Part shown: piece after piece, positions 1 to 6,766 of the stretch
Layout of the letters: each line of letters starts with the position of its first letter
How positions within the stretch are numbered: position 1 is the stretch's first letter
Source of the DNA: a virus
DNA length: 22,585 nt
IMG/VR virus record: IMGVR_UViG_3300021185_001439
Span: 1 to 22,585 of that record
Reading direction: 5' to 3' (one strand)
The notes under the pieces: model-generated
The model's database searches: none
What the model was told of the DNA's origin: nothing
What the model saw: only the letters and a program-made list of their open reading frames with translations
Made by a program: the position numbers and the translations under genes

Positions 1-279
1 CTACTACAACTGGATTGCTTGTATAATTTTATTTCACAAGACACATCAAGTAATATAATAACCAAAGATGATTTGTTTGTTAAACAAAAGATTTGTATCA
101 ACGAAGTAGAATACAATTTAAAAGAGTACTTTGAAGCTGAGACAAATAGAGAATATGCAATGCGTTACACAGAAGATCTTGCAAATTACTTTGTCAACAC
201 CAAAGAATCAATAGCTAAACTACACAAGCATATACTAGAACACTATCCAGACATAGCACAAAAGTATCTAAAGTTTTAG
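1..279 (+). CDS. Hypothetical protein, 5' end cut by window edge
   Basis: An open frame runs from the first base to a TAG at 277-279, giving at least 92 codons with no stop. A TTG at 19-21 could serve as a start, but it has no ribosome binding site and the frame stays open to its left, so I treat the gene as truncated by the window. The visible part is charged and probably helical: an acidic middle (around KEYFEAETNREYAMRY) and a C-terminus rich in Lys and His ending KYLKF. No family is recognised. It is followed by a long non-coding stretch, so it probably ends a transcription unit. Confidence 0.55.
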   Translation, partial: LLQLDCLYNFISQDTSSNIITKDDLFVKQKICINEVEYNLKEYFEAETNREYAMRYTEDLANYFVNTKESIAKLHKHILEHYPDIAQKYLKF

Positions 280-315
280 ACCACTTGACGGATTAACGTC
301 TTGATTTTAGTGGAC

Positions 316-390
316 AGCGAAACCTCGTCGGCAAGAGCTATAGGCATACTCTAAGTATGACATAGCAGTAGAACACACAAAAGACTCGCT
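316..390 (+). ncRNA. Candidate structured RNA (nested hairpin)
   Basis: Three nested helices can be drawn by eye: AGCGA 316-320 with TCGCT 386-390, GCTAT 337-341 with ATAGC 362-366, and CATACT 345-350 with AGTATG 354-359 around a three-base CTA loop. The inner two are separated only by a small internal loop (AGG opposite AC). The element lies between the end of one gene and the promoter of the next. It does not match a tRNA or any riboswitch I know. It could be a 3'-end structure of the upstream transcript, a small RNA, or chance pairing. The plus strand is assumed from the neighbours. Confidence 0.3.
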
Positions 391-415
391 CAAACGAAAA
401 AGACACAGATACAGG

Positions 416-444
416 TTGACAAACACTCCGGATCATTGTATACT
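416..444 (+). promoter_or_regulatory. Strong sigma-70-type promoter
   Basis: TTGACA at 416-421 (perfect -35) is followed by a 17-base spacer and TATACT at 439-444 (5 of 6 matches to the -10). Transcription would start near 450 and read the radical SAM gene at 617 through a leader of about 165 bases. A host-polymerase promoter of this quality in a T4-like phage is typical of early genes. Confidence 0.7.
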
Positions 445-549
445 AACTACACTAGTACGGTATAGGTGCCGTGGTTTTAGCAAGTATTAAATAAAAGTGC
501 GTAGTTAACTAATAAAAAAATTTAAGCTACCGCTTATAAAAATACTGTA

Positions 550-569
550 AAGCGAGGCGGGCCTCGCTT
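550..569 (+). promoter_or_regulatory. Leader stem-loop ahead of radical SAM gene
   Basis: AAGCGAGGC at 550-558 and GCCTCGCTT at 561-569 form a GC-rich perfect inverted repeat, realistically eight pairs closing a four-base loop. No T-run follows (next bases GACGGGG), so it is not a classical terminator for either strand. It lies inside the transcript from the 416-444 promoter, about 40 bases before the ribosome binding site, so it may influence translation or RNA stability. Confidence 0.4.
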
Positions 570-616
570 GACGGGGTTTGGTAAGTACATATGCACCGGC
601 CAACCAAAGGAATGAA

Positions 617-1663
617 ATGCAATATAACGAACAACAATCACAATCTAACAGAAAAGTAATTAAAATTAAAAAAGCCAGCAATGCATTTATTATGTTTTGG
701 CATCTAACTGACTTCTGTAACTATAACTGTACTTACTGCCCTCCATGGCTAAAAGCCGGAGATTATCATATGGGCCGTAAACCTGGACATCCTACTAATG
801 AAGAAATTGATATCTTCTTACATAGATTGCAATATGATATATTAAAAGACAATCGACGATCACATATTATGCTATCTGGAGGAGAACCAACAGTACATAA
901 AAGGTTTGGAGAAATAGTTCATAGGCTATCAGTTGATATGGGTAGTGATGTATGTATTACTACTAATCTAAGTCGACCATTAAAGTTTTGGGAAGGGCTA
1001 GAAACATTACCTGCTGGAATGAATATATCATTACATCATGAAACAACAAACATGGATCAGATTAATGAAAAAATGGAATTCCTTGTTCCTGCTGGAGTAC
1101 AGACTCAATTTAACTTAGTTTGCGATCCAGGTAACTGGGAAAAAGGAACTATGGAAATGTTTAATGGTTTAGATCCTAAATTTCAAAAGTATATACATGC
1201 TTGGCCTTTACACGACAATAGTCATAAAAGAAATAGACACATCTACGAATATAGTGCAGAGCAGAGTAGATGGATGAAAGAACGTAACATAATTTATAGA
1301 GCAACTCGTAAAAGAGAAAAGTCTAAATTTAAACAAGAAAACTCTTTTGTATATTTTAGTGACGGAAGTACTTCTACTATTAAGCAAGTTAGCGAAACAA
1401 CATTTAAACAAGGTGGACAAAACTGGTTTAATGGATGGAAGTGCAGAGCTGGGCAACAAGCAATTGATGTTAATTTTAGTGGCGAGGTATGGTCTAGTGT
1501 ATGTAAGTTTGTCAAGCTCGGTCGTATAGATGATTTTAAGTTATTAGAAGATGCAGTAGTATGTAATAGAGACATTTGTATTCATCCTATGGATTTAGGA
1601 TTAGATAAAATTGCGCCAGGGGAAGCGGAGTTTGATACCTGGGGAAAGTTGCTAGTAGGTTAA
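617..1663 (+). CDS. Radical SAM protein with C-terminal SPASM/twitch-like cysteines
   Basis: Radical SAM enzyme of 348 residues. The CxxxCxxC motif that binds the 4Fe-4S cluster is CNYNCTYC, Cys34, Cys38 and Cys41, and the SAM-binding GGEP follows at about 88-91. Late in the protein Cys276, Cys296, Cys316 and Cys321 are spaced like the ligands of an auxiliary cluster in SPASM/twitch proteins, which modify peptides or other substrates. I chose ATG 617 because AAAGGA lies five bases ahead of it; the frame can also open at a TTG at 578, without a ribosome binding site. The gene has its own sigma-70 promoter and long leader, and is followed after 7 bases by the HAD fusion gene. No precursor peptide gene is evident, so the substrate is unknown. 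It differs clearly from the two twitch radical SAM paralogues further right. Confidence 0.85.
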   Translation: MQYNEQQSQSNRKVIKIKKASNAFIMFWHLTDFCNYNCTYCPPWLKAGDYHMGRKPGHPTNEEIDIFLHRLQYDILKDNRRSHIMLSGGEPTVHKRFGEIVHRLSVDMGSDVCITTNLSRPLKFWEGLETLPAGMNISLHHETTNMDQINEKMEFLVPAGVQTQFNLVCDPGNWEKGTMEMFNGLDPKFQKYIHAWPLHDNSHKRNRHIYEYSAEQSRWMKERNIIYRATRKREKSKFKQENSFVYFSDGSTSTIKQVSETTFKQGGQNWFNGWKCRAGQQAIDVNFSGEVWSSVCKFVKLGRIDDFKLLEDAVVCNRDICIHPMDLGLDKIAPGEAEFDTWGKLLVG

Positions 1664-1670
1664 ATACAGT

Positions 1671-3209
1671 ATGATCAATAATAACACTAAAATTTATCTA
1701 GACATGGATGGCGTACTTGCAGACTTCTTTGGAGCATGGTCTGAAAAGGCAGGCGTTAAAAATTGGAAAGATATTCCGCCTGATCAAGTTAATACTACAT
1801 TAGATGATATGATAGGAACTGATTTCTTTAACACACTTCCTAAGTTTCCTACTGCTAATACACTAGTTGATTTAGCAAAATCATATACTGGAGAGTATCA
1901 TATTAATAGCTCTCCGTTGCGTAACGACCATGAGAATAGCGGACAATGGAAGAAAGTTTGGATTAAAAGAGAATTAAGCACACAACCTAAAACCATTATA
2001 CTTACAAATACAAAAGAGAAGTATGCAGTAAATCCAGATGGTAGTGCTAATATATTAATTGACGATAGAGGTGCTAACATACAAGCATGGGCTCACGCAG
2101 GCGGCATTGGCCTCAAGTATCAAGCAGATGAAAATACCATTGCTGAACTTAGAGCAAAATTAGATAAAGTTTTTAATATTACTCCAGGGCAAGATCCTAA
2201 ACTAACAGAAGGCAAAATTAAAAAGCATCCTGAAGAAGATGGTGCATACTTACTAGACTACAATGGTAAGGAATACAAAGTTTCAAAATTTCTCAATAAT
2301 AATTTAAGACATGCCGGCGAGTGGAGTATTTTTCAATTAGAAAATAACGAATGGGAATGGGTAGATACTGTAACCGGTAGAAACTATGCTATTGAAAGAA
2401 TACGACAGATAAATGAAGATGCAGTAGCATTAAGAGTTATAGATCCAAAACTACCTAACTGGAAAGAACCAAAAAAGCCTACCAAGCATCAAAGACGCAA
2501 AGCATTAACAAAGCAATACAATAAAACTGTAAAAGAGGACCCAGAGCTTAATGACGTTGAAGTCAGCTTACACGGAGATGCTAAAAAAGGTTATGTATTA
2601 AGTAAAATTGCTGTACCAAAAGAATTGCGTAATACAGGTATTGGCTCTAAGGTAATGAACGACTTAACAGACAAAGCAGATGCAGAAGGTGCTATTATCG
2701 CACTAACACCAGATAACACTTACGGTGGATCTAAAACAAGACTTACACAATTTTATAAACGTTTTGGGTTTGTTCCTAACAAAGGAAGAAATAAAGACTT
2801 TCGTTATAGAGAAACTATGATACGTTATCCTGTTACAGAAGATATAGATTACACTCGACCAGATTTTGATAGCGAATGGGAAGAAGCTATGCGTTATCCT
2901 CAATTTGAAAAAATGGGTAAAGAGGCATGGATTGATCTTGCTAGTAGCGGAAGAATAATTAATATTAATGATGCATTATCTAATTTAATGTACAATACAG
3001 ATGCCGGCGAAAAGTTTAGAAATACATGGCACGAATTAGATGCAGACAAGAAGAAAAGATTTGTACAAGCTCTAGATAAAGAAAGAGTTGAATTACCTAT
3101 TATTGCCCGTTGGCCAGATGGTGGTTTAGAATTAATAGGTGGTAATACTCGTTTAACAGGATTAATGTTAAACAAAGGCGAAGCAAAGGCTTGGATATTT
3201 AACGCATAA
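1671..3209 (+). CDS. Fusion protein: HAD phosphatase-like, GNAT-like, ParB-like domains
   Basis: A 512-residue multidomain protein. Residues 1-168 look like a HAD phosphatase of the 5'(3')-deoxyribonucleotidase type: motif I DMDGVL (Asp11, Asp13) and a late LIDDRGANI (Asp131, Asp132). Residues about 180-250 are a small unknown segment. Residues about 290-388 look like a GNAT acetyltransferase, with the acetyl-CoA loop RNTGIGSKV at 320-328 and a FYKRFGF segment. Residues about 405-512 end in a ParB/sulfiredoxin-like GGNTRL motif at 490-495. The domains are joined by charged linkers containing LTE-G (178-181) and INE-D (247-250), which fit the (L/I)xE rule of T4 prohead protease cleavage. Such a combination could act on nucleotides and proteins early in infection, but activity is inferred only from motifs. 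ATG 1671 lies seven bases after the previous stop. Confidence 0.75.
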   Translation: MINNNTKIYLDMDGVLADFFGAWSEKAGVKNWKDIPPDQVNTTLDDMIGTDFFNTLPKFPTANTLVDLAKSYTGEYHINSSPLRNDHENSGQWKKVWIKRELSTQPKTIILTNTKEKYAVNPDGSANILIDDRGANIQAWAHAGGIGLKYQADENTIAELRAKLDKVFNITPGQDPKLTEGKIKKHPEEDGAYLLDYNGKEYKVSKFLNNNLRHAGEWSIFQLENNEWEWVDTVTGRNYAIERIRQINEDAVALRVIDPKLPNWKEPKKPTKHQRRKALTKQYNKTVKEDPELNDVEVSLHGDAKKGYVLSKIAVPKELRNTGIGSKVMNDLTDKADAEGAIIALTPDNTYGGSKTRLTQFYKRFGFVPNKGRNKDFRYRETMIRYPVTEDIDYTRPDFDSEWEEAMRYPQFEKMGKEAWIDLASSGRIININDALSNLMYNTDAGEKFRNTWHELDADKKKRFVQALDKERVELPIIARWPDGGLELIGGNTRLTGLMLNKGEAKAWIFNA

Positions 3210-3212
3210 ATA
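3205..3212 (+). promoter_or_regulatory. T4-like late promoter, CATAAATA
   Basis: CATAAATA differs at one base from the T4 late core TATAAATA and fits the NATAAATA form described for related cyanophages. It overlaps the TAA stop of the upstream gene. It lies 25 bases before ATG 3238, so a start about 6 bases downstream would leave a short leader that still contains the AAAGGAG ribosome binding site. Confidence 0.5.
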
Positions 3213-3237
3213 AACTTAGCAGTTAAAGGAGTTGTCA

Positions 3238-4197
3238 ATGGGTATACCTAAAATTGAGTCTTATCAGATTCAAGATCTATCATTATTAGACGAAATAAAC
3301 AAACATGTCAATAACACAGATTGGTATGCAATGACAGAAAGAAATGATTCATATGAACAAGCAGTAAACGAAGGATTACTAACTGAAACAAAACTTGCCC
3401 AATTAAAAAAAATACACAGTACCAACCTAAACATGCAACTGCTTATAAAAGCAAGAATTAATGAGCAAGGTTTGTGGCCACACCACCATCTCCTGCCTGA
3501 AGAAGACGACGGTATTCTTAAATTGCGTAGTATTGTTAGACAAGCATACGGCTGGGACGAAACTAGTGTTAAAAGAAGAGCACTTCCAGTCTGGAATCTA
3601 TTTGACTATATGAATAAAACATTCTTTAACAATGAACTTACATTAGATGGGCATGGCGAAGAAGTATCCGGTGCTAGGCATATATGGTACGATAAAGATA
3701 ATATGGATATTCCAGGTTGGGGAGATGACACCGGGCCAAATGGAAAATTTGATGAACGAGATCCAACTCCTGTCTTTGTAGCATATGCTAATGGCAAGTC
3801 TAGTTCAACTAGACGTATCGCTGGTGCCAATGCTAGAGGTTTAAGCAACGGTGTACATAGAGATTGGGATCAGGATTGGAGAGAAGATGAAATTGAGGAT
3901 AATGGATATTATTCTTTGTTAGTTCATATTAATAAAGAATGGGCATACTCTGAAGCAGGCGAGCTACTATTTTACGAAACCATAAGCCCTGATAATGCTT
4001 TATCTGTACATGAGAGAAGAGGATACGGAGTTGGCAGACCGACTCATATGTTTGGGCATGTTCCTGGATCTGTAATTTTATACCCTGCAACAGCATTACA
4101 TGCTACACATGGCATTCAAGCTAAAGCCGCAACATCCAAGTCGTTTTCTAAAAAGATAGTTTACAGGGTTCAACGCAGGTCTACACTTGCTAAATAA
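3238..4197 (+). CDS. 2OG-Fe(II) oxygenase (prolyl 4-hydroxylase-like)
   Basis: Non-heme iron, 2-oxoglutarate-dependent oxygenase of 319 residues, a class that hydroxylates proteins, nucleic acids or small molecules. The iron-binding HxD is HRD in GVHRDWDQDW (His207, Asp209). The distal histidine lies in ALHATHG (His288 or His291), followed by a Lys/Arg-rich strand (SKKIVYRVQRR) where the 2-oxoglutarate-binding basic residue is expected. GELLFYET and PGSVILYPA are typical strands of the double-stranded beta-helix. I chose ATG 3238 because AAAGGAG ends six bases before it, rather than the TTG at 3232. Residues about 80-200 form a family-specific part that I do not recognise. The substrate is unknown. 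Confidence 0.75.
   Translation: MGIPKIESYQIQDLSLLDEINKHVNNTDWYAMTERNDSYEQAVNEGLLTETKLAQLKKIHSTNLNMQLLIKARINEQGLWPHHHLLPEEDDGILKLRSIVRQAYGWDETSVKRRALPVWNLFDYMNKTFFNNELTLDGHGEEVSGARHIWYDKDNMDIPGWGDDTGPNGKFDERDPTPVFVAYANGKSSSTRRIAGANARGLSNGVHRDWDQDWREDEIEDNGYYSLLVHINKEWAYSEAGELLFYETISPDNALSVHERRGYGVGRPTHMFGHVPGSVILYPATALHATHGIQAKAATSKSFSKKIVYRVQRRSTLAK
4189..4196 (+). promoter_or_regulatory. Possible late promoter, GCTAAATA
   Basis: The CTAAATA core resembles late promoters reported for cyanomyoviruses. It overlaps the end of the oxygenase gene (stop 4195-4197) and lies 30 bases before ATG 4227, a distance similar to the perfect copy at 6735-6742. AT-rich sequence makes chance matches fairly common. 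Confidence 0.35.
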
Positions 4198-4226
4198 GTA
4201 TAGAATTAAGATAGGAGAATAATTCA

Positions 4227-4520
4227 ATGGGATTTTTTAAAGCAATTAAGTCTTTTTTCAGTGGACCAGAAGAAACCAAAGAAGATAAGAAACTTGCTAA
4301 GGCTTATAGAAAAGTAGTAGAGGTAAAACCATCTGCTATTACTGAGCCAATTGTTTTGGTTACTAAAGCCAAGACTTCAACCGAACTAAAAAAGATGACA
4401 AAGAAAGCACTTGACACATATGCCAGAGAAGAGCATAATATTGAACTCGATGGTCGTTTGACTAAAGATAAGATGATTATTTCTTTTAATAAAGAAATTA
4501 AAAAGAAAAAGAAGAAGTAG
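4227..4520 (+). CDS. Small basic protein with HeH/SAP-like segment
   Basis: A 97-residue Lys-rich protein. Residues about 50-86 (ELKKMTKKALDTYAREEH, then IELDGRLTKDKMI) have the spacing of a helix-extension-helix (HeH/LEM/SAP-type) motif, a small fold that often binds DNA and occurs in phage proteins. The N-terminus (GFFKAIKSFF) is an amphipathic helix. The C-terminus is a run of lysines, encoded by an A/G-only tract at about 4498-4518. AGGAG at 4213-4217 is its ribosome binding site. The stop is directly followed by the next start at 4523. Nucleic-acid binding is plausible but unproven. Confidence 0.6.
   Translation: MGFFKAIKSFFSGPEETKEDKKLAKAYRKVVEVKPSAITEPIVLVTKAKTSTELKKMTKKALDTYAREEHNIELDGRLTKDKMIISFNKEIKKKKKK
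4411..4439 (+). promoter_or_regulatory. Internal sigma-70-type promoter
   Basis: TTGACA at 4411-4416, a 17-base spacer and CATAAT at 4434-4439 (5 of 6 matches). It lies inside the HeH-like gene and would start RNA near 4446, about 75 bases before the gene at 4523. This would let the nucleotidyltransferase-like gene and those after it be transcribed separately. Confidence 0.45.
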
Positions 4521-4522
4521 AT

Positions 4523-5335
4523 ATGTTACTCAGGGATCTATTAGTACCAACAGCAGATGTTGAAACTATTTTAATAAGACGTATACCTATCAACGAAGGT
4601 GGACATGCGTTCAAGGACCCTACAACTAAAGAACTTCTTACTAAACAGAATGCTACGACAGCAGAAGTAGATGCCACCCTAAAAGCATTAGGTTCACGTC
4701 TAGGCATAGACTTAATTAAAAATAAAACAGGGAGTACAATCTATCCAAACAAAATTACAGGCGATGGTGACACTAACTTAGATCCAACTGACTTTATGAA
4801 AGTTGATCCTAGTGAAGATGCTAAAGTTAGTATGAACAAGTTCAGGGAATGGTTGACTAGCAAACTACTTGGAGCAGGCATCCAAGATACACATATTAAA
4901 AAGGGAGGTGACGGTCTTGCAGTTATGTCACCCATTCCCGGAACTGACGAATACTTACAAGTAGACTTAGACATTAGCACACCAGGAGATGGACAATTTG
5001 CTAGGTGGTCTAGAAGAGGAGAGCCAGGATCAGCAAAAGGTGTTTTTAGGCATATACTTAAAAGTGCTATTGCAAGAGGTATTAATCCAAACTTAAAATG
5101 GTCTTTTAAGAATGGTTTAGTAGATGAGGTTACTGGAGAAGCTACAAAAGATCCAGAAACTATTGCCAAGAGATTATTTGGCGATAAAGGAAAAGCAACA
5201 GACCTAGATAATATAGGTGCAATCTTAAATGCACTAAAGAGTTACAGACCTGATATTGCTGATGATGTAATTGAAAAGGCACAACAAGGTGTTGCTAACA
5301 TGAAGTTTGATTATAAATACGGAGAAGAAAAGTAA
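4523..5335 (+). CDS. Putative nucleotidyltransferase-fold protein, leader-tagged
   Basis: A 270-residue protein. In the middle, GSTIYPNKITGDGDTNLD has the shape of the DNA polymerase beta-type nucleotidyltransferase signature (Gly-Ser, about ten residues, then GDxD). A third acidic strand follows as LQVDLDIS (around residue 150). This is the usual three-carboxylate metal site. A basic helix-forming stretch (KGVFRHILKSAIARG) follows. The N-terminus MLLRDLL, then PINE-GG at about 22-27, matches the leader pattern shared with later genes, which suggests packaging in the head. Its weak AAGAAG ribosome binding site lies in the Lys-rich tail of the previous gene. The stop overlaps the next start (TAATG). 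The fold assignment is by motif only. Confidence 0.6.
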   Translation: MLLRDLLVPTADVETILIRRIPINEGGHAFKDPTTKELLTKQNATTAEVDATLKALGSRLGIDLIKNKTGSTIYPNKITGDGDTNLDPTDFMKVDPSEDAKVSMNKFREWLTSKLLGAGIQDTHIKKGGDGLAVMSPIPGTDEYLQVDLDISTPGDGQFARWSRRGEPGSAKGVFRHILKSAIARGINPNLKWSFKNGLVDEVTGEATKDPETIAKRLFGDKGKATDLDNIGAILNALKSYRPDIADDVIEKAQQGVANMKFDYKYGEEK

Positions 5336-5640
5336 TGTGGGATATGTTAACACAATTAGCAACTGATAGGCTATGGATATACACAGGTATTGCTGGAAGT
5401 ATTTTTGGAGCCTTGTTTCTATTTTGGGTTAAAGATACATATATTGCATTTTGGGTGTTTACCAAATGGGATAACATATTAAATTTTCTTGTTGACAGAT
5501 GGGGTTGGACTTGGTTTAAACACGATCCAGAGGGATGGAAAAAGATAAATCCAAAACTAACATCTAAGGTTGAAGATTTAGAAAACCGTATTAGGAAGTT
5601 AGAAAAAACAAAAAAGATTATTATTAAGAATAAAGGTTAA
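5335..5640 (+). CDS. Small membrane protein with C-terminal coiled coil
   Basis: A 101-residue protein. One clear hydrophobic span (about residues 14-32, WIYTGIAGSIFGALFLFWV) is followed by an aromatic-rich stretch (FWVFTKW, WGWTWF) that may lie at the membrane surface. A Lys/Glu-rich heptad-like segment (about 76-95, VEDLENRIRKLEKTKK) forms the end. Its start overlaps the previous stop by one base, indicating translational coupling. No family is recognised. It could be a membrane anchor or a lysis or exclusion protein, but nothing in the sequence decides this. Confidence 0.65.
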   Translation: MWDMLTQLATDRLWIYTGIAGSIFGALFLFWVKDTYIAFWVFTKWDNILNFLVDRWGWTWFKHDPEGWKKINPKLTSKVEDLENRIRKLEKTKKIIIKNKG

Positions 5641-5645
5641 AGTAT

Positions 5646-6683
5646 ATGTTACTAAGAGAGTTACTTAAAGAAGACGAAGAAACTAAACAGGCTATTATTG
5701 CAAAGATTTCTGGCCTTCAGGCAGATAACGAACAGGATGCTGAGATACTTGATAGAATTTTTAGAACATTGCATAATGATGATATATCAGGTAAGATTGC
5801 ACAAGCATTTGGACCTCCAACAGAAGATGATACTTTCCAACTTGAACCTCTTTTAAAAACACTTACACAAATTATATTCCATGCAGGTGTTAATTATAAA
5901 AGCCTAAGTACATTTCTAAGCAAACTAGAAAAAGGCAATGTTGTTGATGTTGGCAAAATTGTTAATCCGGGTGTAGGAAGTGTTAGAGACTTCTTTGGCG
6001 GTGACGAAACAGCAACACGAGTATTTCAATCTATGGCAACATTAGGTGCAGGTAAAAAACAAAAAGGCCCTGGTGAATATGCACTTGCTATGCTATCTAA
6101 TAAAATCAGATTAAAAAGCGATGGTGGAGATATTGAAGCCGCAGGTAAAGGGATTGAAGTTAAAGCCGAAACATCTACTGGAGGCGGACGTCTTGGTGAA
6201 GGTGGACCTACTAACATAGTAGCAAAAGAATACTGGAGCCAACTTCCTAGTATGGCCCAACACTTTGAGAACGGTGGTAAAGGACTTGGACTTAAACGAG
6301 CAGTTCCTTACCTTGCATTAGATCTTCCACTTAACGATCCTGAAAAGAAGAAACAAAGACAAGATATACTTACAAAATGGTTTTCACAAGTCTTTAAAGA
6401 CCCAGCTCCGTTTGTTGCCGCAATGATGCAAGACGATCCGGTTGTAGCAGAAAGAATGTACGGTAAAGCAAACTATGAGGCTTATAAAGCAAATTATGGA
6501 TGGGACGGATTATTAGGCATTAACTTTCCACAATTAAAATATGTGATGGTTAATACAGGTGACGAGTTTGTTAAGATGATAGAAGCAGGACATTTCTCTA
6601 GTCTTAGCATAAGTTTAGTTCCTAGTAGTGCTAGGCCGTCAGAGGTATATGCACAATTAAGTCTTACAAAAGCAAAAGCATAA
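5646..6683 (+). CDS. Leader-tagged protein with PD-(D/E)xK nuclease-like motif
   Basis: A 345-residue protein. Residues 141-182 carry GPGEYALAML, then GGDIEAAGKGIEVKAETS and a downstream GGGRLG. The acid residues Glu144 and Asp162 with Glu171-x-Lys173 reproduce the order of the PD-(D/E)xK (restriction-endonuclease-like) active site, a fold of DNA-cutting enzymes. The N-terminus MLLRELLKEDEE nearly copies that of the gene at 4523 and contains an L-K-E site followed by Asp. AAAGG at 5634-5638 is the ribosome binding site for ATG 5646. The gene ends in a hairpin that closes this transcription unit. Nuclease activity is inferred from motif order only. Confidence 0.6.
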   Translation: MLLRELLKEDEETKQAIIAKISGLQADNEQDAEILDRIFRTLHNDDISGKIAQAFGPPTEDDTFQLEPLLKTLTQIIFHAGVNYKSLSTFLSKLEKGNVVDVGKIVNPGVGSVRDFFGGDETATRVFQSMATLGAGKKQKGPGEYALAMLSNKIRLKSDGGDIEAAGKGIEVKAETSTGGGRLGEGGPTNIVAKEYWSQLPSMAQHFENGGKGLGLKRAVPYLALDLPLNDPEKKKQRQDILTKWFSQVFKDPAPFVAAMMQDDPVVAERMYGKANYEAYKANYGWDGLLGINFPQLKYVMVNTGDEFVKMIEAGHFSSLSISLVPSSARPSEVYAQLSLTKAKA

Positions 6684-6695
6684 CTCGTATGCTTT
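6675..6695 (+). terminator. Hairpin at gene end, possible terminator
   Basis: AAAGCATA at 6675-6682 pairs perfectly with TATGCTTT at 6688-6695 around the loop ACTCG. The stem overlaps the stop codon of the PD-(D/E)xK-like gene. The only T-run is within the stem, so it is a weak intrinsic terminator at best. Its place directly before a late promoter supports a transcription-unit boundary. Confidence 0.4.
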
Positions 6696-6701
6696 AAACA
6701 C

Positions 6702-6718
6702 ATAAACTTTAGGTTTAT
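6702..6718. terminator. Second AT-rich hairpin in same gap
   Basis: ATAAAC at 6702-6707 and GTTTAT at 6713-6718 form a six-pair stem with a five-base loop, just after the first hairpin. It is AT-rich and weak on its own. Two hairpins in tandem in an 83-base gap make a termination or RNA 3'-end role plausible. Confidence 0.25.
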
Positions 6719-6734
6719 ATCATCAACATGTTAA

Positions 6735-6742
6735 TATAAATA
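6735..6742 (+). promoter_or_regulatory. T4-type late promoter, perfect TATAAATA
   Basis: An exact match to the T4 late-promoter core, which is read by the gp55/gp33-modified polymerase. It lies 24 bases before ATG 6767, with the AAAGGAG ribosome binding site between. This is the best evidence in the window for T4-like late transcription, and marks the 6767 cluster as late. Confidence 0.65.
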
Positions 6743-6766
6743 AAGTGTAAGCACAAAGGAGCCGCT

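Larger units (their letters stand above)
280..616 (+). other. Non-coding region with leader of the first radical SAM gene
   Basis: This 337-base stretch has no convincing gene. From left to right it holds a possible folded RNA (316-390), a strong sigma-70-type promoter (416-444), one TAAATA match (486-493) too far from a gene to be convincing, and a strong stem-loop (550-569). TTTGGT at 577-582 can pair with ACCAAA at 603-608. That would fold the leader next to, and partly over, the AAAGGA ribosome binding site of the gene at 617. A leader of about 165 bases is unusual in such a compact genome and suggests post-transcriptional control, but no known riboswitch class is recognised. Confidence 0.5.

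Noticed and set aside
486-493. ATTAAATA as a late promoter for the gene at 617
   Set aside because: It is over 120 bases from the start and lies in a very AT-rich stretch already served by a better promoter.
550-569. Stem-loop as an intrinsic terminator
   Set aside because: No T-run follows on either strand, and it lies inside the leader of a gene that must be transcribed through.
578-616. TTG 578 as start of the first radical SAM gene
   Set aside because: There is no ribosome binding site before it, while AAAGGA stands five bases before ATG 617.
280-616. tRNA gene in the non-coding gap
   Set aside because: No cloverleaf, acceptor pairing or T-loop consensus could be drawn; only simple hairpins are present.
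1659-1666. GTTAAATA as a late promoter for the gene at 1671
   Set aside because: It ends five bases before the ATG, so RNA would start at or after the start codon with no ribosome binding site.
2900-3238. 112-codon open frame on the minus strand
   Set aside because: It is antisense to the ParB-like domain, with no recognisable protein features.
4741-5169. 142-codon open frame on the minus strand
   Set aside because: It lies wholly inside the nucleotidyltransferase-like gene and shows no motif or ribosome binding site; it is an antisense shadow of AT-rich coding sequence.
5492-5520. TTGACA-17-TTTAAA as a sigma-70 promoter
   Set aside because: The -10 box matches only 4 of 6 and lies within a well-supported gene; too weak to report.
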